Shown here: positions 55,085 through 64,000 of the stretch, piece by piece | How the letters are laid out: each line of letters opens with the position of its first letter | How positions within the stretch are numbered: position 1 is the first letter of the stretch | Source: Neoechinorhynchus agilis | Lineage: Eukaryota > Acanthocephala | DNA length: 64,000 nt | Assembly (NCBI GenBank): GCA_051530055.1 | Contig: CM121341.1 | Coordinates: 13,826,001 to 13,890,000 of the forward strand | Reading direction: 5' to 3' | The notes under the pieces: generated by a model | Databases searched by the model: none | Seen by the model: only the letters and a program-made list of their open reading frames with translations | Told to the model about the DNA's origin: nothing | Made by a program: the position numbers and the translations under genes

Positions 55085-58000
55085 ATGACGGCTACGCTTT
55101 CCATTGAGCTACTTCAAGAACTGCATAAATGTCTTAACTCAACGAAACGAAAGGTTCTTGAGGAATCCTACGAAGAAATCCGTCGAGCGGAAAAAGTGCG
55201 GGTGCTCGTGGACGTTTGTTGTGTACCCGATGGCACTGAAGAGCCTTCGTTGCAAATAAACTATCAATTACGAAGTTTCTGTGCTGTTTTGCTTCGTAAG
55301 GAATTGACCGATTTTCTAGTAGACGATCCGGAAAGCTATGTTAATCACCTGAGTCGCTTTTTTGCTTACTTTAGGACTCACTTAGACGAGATGAACGCTT
55401 ACCGAGAATTCGGACGATCGATGAGTCAGGTTTTTGCGGCGACATTTCTGTTTAAGGATGATCACATTGACGATTTGCTTAAATTGATGACCCAGTTTTT
55501 AATTGAGTGCCTTGAAGACATTAGAAATCCACAAATAGTTTTGATTGGTTTAGACATTTTTGAATGGAACAGTGGTGCTTTTGATGAGTATTTGTCCGAA
55601 CTGATTGAGCGCTTGGACGCAGCGCTGGCGAATATTCTGAAAAATCATGGAACTGAGCTGGGTGTTCATTGTGCTCGTGTGATTGTTTCATTTGTAAAGT
55701 ACTATGAAGGAAAAATGGAATATATTGGTCAAGTAACTCAGACAGCTATCCCTACCTATATTGAAAAAATCTCATTGAACATTATGAACGAAGCGATGAC
55801 GAGAACGCTTCTTGATCTTGTTGAAGATGAATTCGAGATTGTCAAAGGGTTCGTTGGTCAGATTGGAGAAATCGCGATTGTTGGAATTCAAAGTGGAAGT
55901 ATAACAGACGAAGTGCATTGTATTTTGATTGAAGTTCTCGCTGATCTCGCAACAGGTTGGCCAAATGAATTCAATGAGAGTTTCTCCAGTTTTATTCCAA
56001 CTATTCTGGCCGACTTACTGAATGTAATTACGCGATCGACATCACAATTCCAATTGGACGAATGGGAGGAGATTGATGATCCGAACGATGAAGTCGATCC
56101 AAATTCAATTTTTGTGACTGCCGAGACTGCTTTGGACCGAATATCTACTAGCATCGGTGGAGATATTATTTGGCCTGTGATCAATAGACTTGTCTGGCCT
56201 GCGTTAACCGAAATTAATGGTAAAAGCGAACCATTAGACGATTGGACCAAAAAGTACGCGTCCTTATTGGCCATCGGCGTGGTTGGTGAAGGATGTCTTA
56301 ATTTAATGGAAGGGAGTCTGAAGGAAATTCTTATTCACATTATCCGAAGTGCCGAATCTCACAGCGAACCGCGAGTTCGGTACGCGTTGTGCAACACCGT
56401 TGGTCAAATGTGTGAGGACTTTTCTCCCGCTATTCAAATCGATTTTCACGACCTGATTTGTCCTCTCCTGATAAAGTACATTTGCGATCCTAGCAGTCTG
56501 AGGGTACGAACTCATGCCGTTTGTGCTCTTGGAAACTTCGTACAATCCTGCCCCAAGTATATTTTGGGATTATATATTCACGAGATGGCATCTACACTCT
56601 TAGCCGCTGTTCAATTAATGGATCTATCAGGCGCTTTTGGGGAGCAATGTTTTTATTCAGTATATTTGTTTACTCGTGAATAACTGCAAACAAAGCATAC
56701 CAAACCAACGAGCGTCTTTACTATTAATATGGGAATTAACTTTGAAATGTAAGACAAATGAATCGCTATCTGATTATCAGAACTTATGAGAAAGTCCTTA
56801 TCCATGCCATAGTTTTTAAAGCGTGCTTTTAGAAGATTGTACTATTTATACGTTATTGTTTCAGAGCATATTAAACCAAATGAACTTTAGGTTTAATTCC
56901 GGATCCCTCAAGGCATTAAATAATGCGGGTTTCGTCTACTTCCCAGATAACTAAGAATTTTAAACGAAGTCTTTTCTCGTTTATTCCCTGCCATTGGAAT
57001 AACTCAAATGTAGCCACATTTTAATTGATTAATTTTCTCCTAACAATCAAAAGCACTGATCGATTCGATAGGTTTCGAGATGCTCAAAACAAGTGATCGG
57101 CGTTTACTTCTCGATAATTCCTTGAGCACAATGTCAAGATTAACCGAGCAGTCTAGCAATTTAATGGCTAGCTCCTACTCCGTCTTCATTCAGACGTTCC
57201 ATCAGATTCTGAATGAAATAAACAGAGAATTGAATTCAGCCGTAGATTCGGACACTGATAGGATTGATGGCTTAAAGATGATTCGAGGTCGCGTTTTGGA
57301 GTGTATTACTCTTCTTGGTTTGGCTGTCGGTAAAGAGACGTTTATGCGAGACAACACCGAGGTAATCAATTTTCTTCTTAATGAGGAATCGAATGTGAAA
57401 GAAGATACTAGCAACGTTGAAGTTAATTTTCTGATCAATTGTTGGTCAAGATTATGCTCACTTCTAGGTTCTGATTTTTCTAAATTTATACCTAAGCTAT
57501 TGCCGATTGCTATTTCGATCGCGTCATTTAAAACCAAGGTAAATCTAATGGATGATCGTGAAGCTAAAGAATTTTTGGAAAAAGGCAATGATGTGACTTC
57601 AGGATGGTATTGTTTGTCTCTTGGTAAACAACAAAATCTTGCTCTCTCCACGGCTGGAATTGAGCTGAAACATCATGCGGTTACTCTTATATGCACCTAC
57701 TGTATGGAACTCGGATTCGAATTTGAACCATATGTTGAGCAAGTTAGAACGATCATGATTGATGCACTTAGGAAAGCGGACGTTACTGATCGGCTGTCAG
57801 TTCTAGACACCACTTAGGAAAAGGTGTTGCGATTCTTGGTACAAATCATAGCTAGAAAATCATCAGGAGTGATAAAATTTGAATTGCGGTGATTATAATC
57901 CCCGGGTAAAAGACATTTCATATCAATAACATCACCACAATTCAAACTTGATGCATATGTTTAGAATTTCAAATCGCTAGTTGCAAGAGCAGTAGTACAA

Positions 58001-59400
58001 AAATGGACATTTCCTTAGGGTTAAAAAACACCCGAGTTTGGAATTCCGGTTTCGTGTAGATGTTTCTCATGAAATAATGCCATAATCGGGGTTAGGTATC
58101 TTTTATTGAAAAATACGCGGTGCTCCTTTTTTGTAGAACACCGTTTTGTACACCTTTTGGCCACTCAATGAACTTTAGTTTCTCTTCACCCGACTAACTT
58201 ACGTTCGCTTGCAGTAAAAAAACAGTATTCACCTCCATTAAAACGGCGGCAGCGGAATGTCTGCCTCATTTGCTTTCATGTGTTAGAAACCGTGAAAGTC
58301 TTTGCGAATTGACGAATGAATTCATCCAAGAACTGTGCCAAGCATGTTTTAACGAAAGTGAATACGACGTAAGGTCTGAACTTATAGGTTCAATGAGTGA
58401 ATGCACAGACAAATTTTTTTTCCGTGCCGAGAATGAATTCAACAATCTTAGAGAATGCGCTCTCAAATTGGAAGTTTATGACTTACTTTTGTCGACACTC
58501 GTTTCCAAACTTGACGGATACGTAAATTGTGGAGACAGAGGAGAACCGCGATCGGTTGAGCTTATTAAGATTTCAGATTGTGTTCATGTTCTGTTCAGAT
58601 ATCTTAAAAACGATTTTCTTGGCAGATTTAAACAAGACTTTTTACCCATTTACCTGAGTCTTCTTACATCAAATCAACCTTCATATAACCGACAATGGTC
58701 ATTGTGTTGTTATGGCGACGTCATATCTTATTGTGGACTTGGGGCTGCATTGGATATAGCTCCTAATATCGTACCGTACATCGCTCCGATGATTCAGGAC
58801 GAACATCCGAACTCGAGACAAGCCTCATCGTATATCATTGGCCTTCTTGCACTTGACGTTGCTCCTCACAACGAAGAGATCAAGCGATTTGTTCAGTCAT
58901 GTATCCCAGCTCTCCAGTCCGCTGCGACTGGACCTCAACGGCACTCAGCAATGAACCTAATGGCTACCGAAAACGCTGTGAGCGCGATTGGCAAAATCTT
59001 ACTCGCTGATTTGGCTCCTAATAGAAGCTCACTGCTATCAGAATGGATACAATATCTACCAATTTGGGCTGATAGTGAGGAATGTGAACATGTCTACTCG
59101 TTTTTATGCGAACTTATCGACCGGAGAGACCCGGTTGCTATGGGTGGACAAGATGAACCCAATCTACCGTATTTAATCCGTCTTATAGCCGAATGTCTTC
59201 TTCGTGAAGGTATTGACAGAAAAGAGAATACCATTAAGAAGGTAGCCCGTCTATTCGAAAAACTTTCTAGGGGAGAACAAGCTCAATGGAATTCTTGTCT
59301 TGCTGTGTTGAACGACCGTCATAAAACAGCTATAGACCAAGCCGTCGTTGATGCATCGCTGGTGGCCAACAAAGATCAATGGGAACATCAGAGAAAATAA
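55085..59400 (+). CDS. IPO5: importin-5 (karyopherin beta-3), nuclear import receptor
   Basis: HEAT-repeat import receptor, about 1060 residues in three or four exons: 55085 to about 56630, about 57078-57795, and 58215-59400. Matches to IPO5 include AETALDRISTSIGGDIIWP, GVVGEGCLNLMEGSLKEI, EPRVRYALCNTVGQMCEDFS, RVRTHAVCALGNFVQSCPK, GRVLECITLLGLAVGKETFM, SWYCLSLG-like DVTSGWYCLSLGKQQNLALS, AAAECLPHLLSC and NRQWSLCCYGDVISYCG. The junction 57795/58215 uses GTCAGT...TTGCAG and keeps phase. The end of exon 1 near 56600 is unresolved. AATTTTTAG lies four bases upstream of the ATG. The intron at 57796-58214 contains a dispersed repeat. Confidence 0.94.
57840..57960. repeat. dispersed repeat in importin-5 intron
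   Basis: Shares GATTATAA-CCC-GGTAAAA and flanking blocks with 33585-33650. AATTGCGGTGAT and ATCACCACAATTCAAA form an internal inverted repeat. Confidence 0.55.
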
Positions 59401-59719
59401 ATGGCTGCTTCAAACCGTCATCAAAAGTATGAATATTTTTGAGAAATGCATTCAGATTCTTACACTCGAATGGCTATTTTAATCGTAATCAATAGCGATT
59501 ACGCTACGGTGCGTCGTACCCTTGTTTTATTTCATCTTCTTTTCGATAAGGGCGAAAGGAACCAATCATCAACTTGTATTCTTAAATAATTAATCTGAAA
59601 AACTAACCTTTTTACCCGGCATTGTCCGGAGGTTACTTATGGAATTTTTTACACATTTAGGAGCATTGTTCGTGTGCAGAGAAAAAAGAAGTGAATAGTT
59701 TTAAAACTATATGTCATGT
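59401..59719. other. 3' flank of importin-5
   Basis: TAATAGCGATTACG-type near-palindrome around 59490. No gene. Confidence 0.35.
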
Positions 59720-60240
59720 ATTTCATTTTAAAACTTGAGCAAGGATTGTTCTATCACACAACCAGTTGTGATCAGTATAAGGGAAAGCGACGGCATTGCA
59801 AAAAATGTGAGGAGAGGAAATTTTTCCTGTTTAGGCATGAACAGAGAAAGCACTTTTTGCGTGAACGCTTTAGCATTTGTGTTTTCCACAAGTTGCACTC
59901 TCATATTTGTGCGTAACGTAAGTGTTTTGAACATGTCTTTAAAGCGGTGAAGCGTTCAGTCAAGCATTGATTTCGTGAGCCATTGTTAGCTTAAGTATGA
60001 ATAGAAGCGTTTCCCTGAAGTCACCAGCAAAGAGCACCGTAGATCCTCCCAACAGTTTATAATTGTTCCGCAGGTCTTTCAACGTCGTATTAAGCGCCTG
60101 AAGAGATTTATCATGTTCCATTGTGCACTCAATCCGTACTTGGTTATATTGCACAAGGGATTGTGTGCTATGTTTATAGGTAACTTCAGTGCTGAATGTT
60201 AATCCCTGATTAAGCAACGACAAGCTCGATTTCCCCACCT
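59720..60240 (-). mobile_element. PIF1-type helicase fragment, Helitron-like
   Basis: The minus strand encodes CTMEHDKSLQALNTTLKDLR, then LGGSTVLFAGDFRETLLFI and AHEINA, and, after a frame change near 59945, FKTLTLRTNMRVQLVENTNA. This is the order of the Walker B and later motifs of PIF1-family helicases of Helitrons and their hosts' relatives (A-M-x-H-K-x-x-x-E-A-L-D..., GG-x-x-x-L-x-GDFRQ-x-LP, INA, L-x-x-NMRV). The usual GDFRQTLPV reads GDFRETLLF. No Walker A, RepHel nuclease part or Helitron ends were found, so it is a broken piece of at most about 500 bp. Confidence 0.75.
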
Positions 60241-61398
60241 TGTTCCCACGATACGCTATTCCTTGATCGTTTTTGAGAAGAGGTTGCGTGTCGATAAAAT
60301 ACGGTCGTGGTTCCTTTACATTATAGTTCTTTTCTCAGAGAATCTTACTTTTGAGGGATTGTGAAAACCCAGTTGTGACAGGTTTCGTTGTTGAAAATAC
60401 GGGAAGCAAACGTGATGTTCATACTTGGGTTGTCTCGGAGGGCTCATGCTTTTGCAATATTTGCCTCAGAACGTTGAAGGATTAGAAGGATTCCATTTTC
60501 TCTCTTCGCCGTGGTCACGTGCTATCCTATATTTAAAGTGAGCATGCTTTATATATCAGATTAAAAAAATATTTTCGTCATAAATCTACAATATAAATCG
60601 ACGCTAACTTCTGATTGATATTGCTTATTAGTATGCTGTAGTTTGCCAATATGTCTTTATCTTTTTTACACAGGGACATCTTCGCCTTATCCAATAAATC
60701 AAGTTAAATTCCTAATCGCCACTATTTATATAAACACGTTTTATTTGTGTAAAAAATGCTAGATCCACACACTTGTCAGCATCTATCTTTGCTAAACGGT
60801 GCCTGGATGACGAATGTTGAAGGCAAGGGAGGTGGGACTTGTTTTTGAAGGGGTGTTAATGTTGGATCGGAGGCTTTGTAAAGAAGATGACAGATTAGGA
60901 GTCTTTCTTTGTTCTCAGGTTATTAAGGAAAGATTGAGCTTGGGGGAAGAATTGGGCTTTTGCACAAACCGTCCTATAGAACAACTTCCAATAAACGTTT
61001 TTTTCTGATCTGCTGTTCCTTTGGTCTATTGTTTTGAGAACAGTTGCTAAAAAATTAGGTACATGTTAGAGTGTTGCAAAATATCCCATAAAAATAGTAC
61101 GCACACCTCTATCGAGAGCGATTTTTCGTGAGTGCTTTTAGATTCTAGCCTTCATCCTATCACGGAACAAAATAAATCAAATGTATCCGATCATAACCGT
61201 CATTGGTTTTCAAAGGCACAGAACGTATTTAAATTTCTGATAAATAACTTCGAAAACAAAAGGGTGAATGGAAATACGTGGAATGTATCCAGGTTTTCAA
61301 CTTTGTATCTTTTCTGCTTCAATAATTTGAATAATGGTCATCGATGATCGGAAATATGGTGAATGCTTCGTAAATCAAACACAATACTTCATTGTATT
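60241..61398. other. 1.16-kb spacer, no gene supported
   Basis: AT-rich, with short frames at 60814-61008 and 61132-61347 that lack recognisable features. Confidence 0.45.
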
Positions 61399-63379
61399 TT
61401 ACAGAATGGGATTTAGTTTTCGAAGAATAACTGGCTTTATCCTCTGGGAAATATCGAATTTGTCCTCGGATAAAATCGGAGCATAGTGTAAATCAAGTCC
61501 GTTAAAATCGTTACGAACACTGTCTGATATTTGCCTGAACACAGTTCGACAATATACTGGAACTAGGTCATGATCTTCATAAGGCTAAATCGTTACACGC
61601 GAATATTTTAAAGCAAAATCACTTTAAAAATGAAAACGTAATACCATAGGTTTCCAATTGCATCCCATGCTAAATGCAAAAAGCTTGTATTCCTCGATCA
61701 TTCCTGCTCAATTTCGATTCTTATTCAATTGAAGAAGCATTTGTGACTTACCAAAGACTGATGCATGCAGGACTTTGGAGAAGTTAATGGTCGGATGGTG
61801 CACATTTTTCCCCAAATCAAACAAAATAAACTCGTAGTCCTTTTGAGAATCCTGCAAAATTCAAAGAGTATTTAAAAAGGCTTTTGTATCGACGTTAAAA
61901 CGGGATCAAGATGTAAAGTGAAATTTGTTAAGTTCAGGCTACTAAGTGCCGAATGCGGGTTTTAAATGTAGATTATTTGCAGAAGTGGAAAATTGGATGT
62001 ATAACGGAAAATTTTACGAGTTGACTTCGGCCTTTTTTGTTGTCAAAATTGAGAATTTGGCTTACCAAATTGATGACAAAATATATATCGTTCAACAATC
62101 GAACAGCCAGTTGCATTGCTTTGTGAACGGCAACGTAATCACCAATAAAGTCATTACTTCCCGTTTGATGCCAGTATCTACTTATAGCTTCCAGCACTTC
62201 GGCAGGCACAGACGCGGGTCGCTTCGATAGACTCACATGTAAGTGAGTGTGTATTTGACTTGCACCGGATTTCGGCATGATATCCCATACAACAGATGGG
62301 TACAGCGATTCCTTCGATCTTCGCGATCGTTTCTCTGTCCATCTGACACTTAGTAAAAGTAAATCGATAAACTCATTGACGTTGAGATCGAACGGGTTGT
62401 GTCTTCGAGCTACAATGAGATCGTGGTGTTTTTCATATTTAAAGGCGTTTGCAGCGGTGTACGAGTAGGCCGTTTCGATTCGATCAAAGTCACGATCGAT
62501 TGCCGTAAAGTTCCCGTATCGTCCAGAACAAAAGTCGCACTTAAGCACGCTATTTTTCAGTGTTGCGAGCATACTTTAAGGTAAACTGTTTTGTTTTATG
62601 AAGAACCTCAGATACATACAAACTGTGTTCAGTCTCAGCCCCGAAAATGTTCGGCACAGGTCTTTTGCTTCGAAGAGGACAATATACGCTCTCTTTTTTC
62701 GTAAATTTGTTCTTTATTTTTATGATTACCTAAAATCAACATTAAGGATACAGGATGAAATTACAATGTAAACAGATTTAAACTGAGCTTATATTACTCG
62801 AGATAAGCTTTGTAGACTATTATTGCTGAATTGTGTACTTTTAAAACATGAAGGTTAACGTTGATCGCCATCAAGCGTAAACATAGCCTTTTCCGATGTC
62901 GTCAAAAGGGTAGATAACATTAATAACTACTTTAAGATTAGAACACTGTCGATTTTTATCATTATCCGAGTAAGATTGTATGAAAACTTCAAGTCATCGA
63001 GTTAATTTACCTGATCATTTTCGATCGCACTTAAGAGTCGGTCATTGTTTATCGAAGCCCCTTAAGTCGGGTTTAAAAAATATTTATGATGATTGACATA
63101 CTAACTCATGCCGTTTGGGATATTCAAATGGATATCATCGACGACCTCTACGTTGAATATCTTAGAGAAGTAAAGCAGTGCACGGCATTTATGATACTGC
63201 ATCCTAACGAATTTGACTGATTCGATGCTAAGATATCCAACTGAACAGTCGTCTAACAATGGACGGTGAATTCTGCCTTTTGAATTAGATATCCACACAA
63301 TAAGTAAAATCATGCTAGTCATTATAAATGCACATGGAATCAGCAGCAGTCGCCTTCTCGAGGTGTATCTAATGGGCAT
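61399..63379 (-). CDS. type II membrane protein with a GalT/HIT-like domain
   Basis: Exons 63379-63102, 62573-62066, 61851-61752, 61703-61645 and 61584-61399 join with canonical splice sites and constant phase into 376 residues. It begins with a short basic cytosolic end (MPIRYTSRRRLLLIP) and a single helix (CAFIMTSMILLIVWIS), so the rest should face the Golgi/ER lumen or outside. The core CSGRYGNF, YEKHHDLIVARRHNPFDL, VVWDIMPKSGASQIHTHLHVSL and YVAVHKAMQLAVRL resembles the galactose-1-phosphate uridylyltransferase half-domain; IHTHLHV keeps a histidine-triad HxHxH. A lumenal GalT-like enzyme would be unusual. Substrate unknown. It is divergent from the gene at 63434 with 54 bp between start codons. 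Confidence 0.75.
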
Positions 63380-63433
63380 CGATCTAGAATGGTCGTCATG
63401 GCAACATGATTGACTGCGGTGAGTCTTTTAACA

Positions 63434-63860
63434 ATGTTTCGTGAGGCAAATGGTAAGAAGAAGACGAAGATCGATACCGTTTCTCTTTTGCCTGGGGCGT
63501 TCGAGACGACCTACAAATATAAGAGTGAGCAAGTTGGCACAAAGCGAAACTGCTGAGTTGGTGCATGAACTAGAGCGAATGGGTTACGAATGGTCAAGTG
63601 AAGGAACAGATAGTTACGTCCCTCGGAAGCGGTATGTTGATAAGCAGTGGGTAAAGGATGCGATCTGTGCGTTCAAATATGAAATGCCTTACGATAATAC
63701 GGTTGCACAAAGGTTCACATTTCTACGTACGATGAACGCTCAATTGGAAACATTGAAACCACAGAAGATATCTGCGAATATGGAAAGGAGGATGCTTCGA
63801 AAAGCGAGAGGAGAAGAAAGTTCACCGGATACCAATGAAGATTTCGAGGACGCGCAGTGA
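63434..63860 (+). CDS. small unidentified protein
   Basis: Preferred model: exon 63434-63452 (MFREAN) and exon 63526-63860, spliced GTAAGA...AAGAG, giving 117 residues. The alternative is an unspliced start at the ATG at 63450, which yields a very basic N-terminus (MVRRRRRSIPFLF). The shared part reads SETAELVHELERMGYEWSSE, WVKDAICAFKYEMPYDNTVA, QRFTFLRTMNAQLETLKPQK, a basic helix and an acidic end (SPDTNEDFEDAQ). It is soluble and helical, with no signal peptide in the spliced form. Family not recognised. Confidence 0.5.
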
Positions 63861-64000
63861 AAAGGACGTTTGTGCGAACCACTTTATTCTCCATTGAACT
63901 TTTTAAATACATTATCTTTCTACGTGTAATCGAAACTAAACGCAAGTTAACCCTGGTTCTTAGATCCTTTTGAATGTAAATATTGGCTTGAAAGTGATGA

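Noticed and set aside
59720-60240. Host PIF1 helicase gene
   Set aside because: Only a short piece with a frame change is present, without Walker A or other exons, so a transposon remnant is the better reading.
1-64000. tRNA genes, rRNA, CRISPR arrays, bacterial operon signals
   Set aside because: No B-box-bearing cloverleaf, rRNA block or spaced repeat array was recognised by eye; the DNA is plainly intron-bearing eukaryotic.

Overview
The window is nuclear DNA from a small-genome animal, most likely an invertebrate with a compact, AT-rich genome. The genes are metazoan housekeeping genes (DNA polymerase alpha, importin-5, mitochondrial IF-2, SmD2, cyclophilin H, coronin, glycogen phosphorylase, mannose-6-phosphate receptor) split by many introns of about 45-70 bp. 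Many introns end in a bare AAG or TAG with almost no pyrimidine tract. Several start codons sit 0-17 nt after a splice-acceptor-like T-run + AG, and one gene pair is only 51 nt apart head-to-tail. Both traits fit spliced-leader trans-splicing as in nematodes and some other phyla, but the phylum cannot be fixed from sequence alone.

Layout. 0-5.5 kb: end of an unidentified membrane-protein gene, two small secreted proteins, a SAYSvFN-domain protein, and a repeat-rich stretch with two palindromic MITE-like elements. 5.5-11 kb: a THADA-family gene with a 38-bp tandem duplication in its most conserved motif. 11-14 kb: a dispanin-like (CD225) two-TM protein split by an A7 frameshift, a cysteine-triad secreted protein, and repeats. 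14-19.3 kb: POLA1 followed after 51 nt by MRPL21. 19.8-31.4 kb: a small two-exon gene, then two tandem glycogen phosphorylase genes. The first has 12 exons and hosts an antisense six-TM gene in its tenth intron; the second has 4 exons and shares near-identical blocks with the first.

31.6-41 kb: M6PR, a long inverted-repeat element, PPIH and coronin tail-to-tail with 17 nt between stops, and a proline/basic-rich protein. 41-50.2 kb: repeats, a basic nuclear-looking protein, MTIF2 on the minus strand and SNRPD2. 50.4-55 kb: a decayed LINE endonuclease fragment, hairpins, and two unidentified minus-strand reading frames. 55-59.4 kb: importin-5. 59.7-60.3 kb: a broken PIF1/Helitron-type helicase fragment. 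61.4-63.9 kb: a fully resolvable five-exon gene for a type II membrane protein with a GalT/HIT-like domain, divergent from a small unidentified gene.

There is no obvious functional cluster; the genes are ordinary neighbours. The items most worth a second look are the patchwork of near-identity between the phosphorylase copies, the nested antisense gene, the filled/empty-site pairs of nested MITEs, the acceptor-at-ATG pattern, and four separate reading-frame breaks in otherwise conserved genes (THADA twice, POLA1, dispanin-like). The last could be real decay or uncorrected sequence error.
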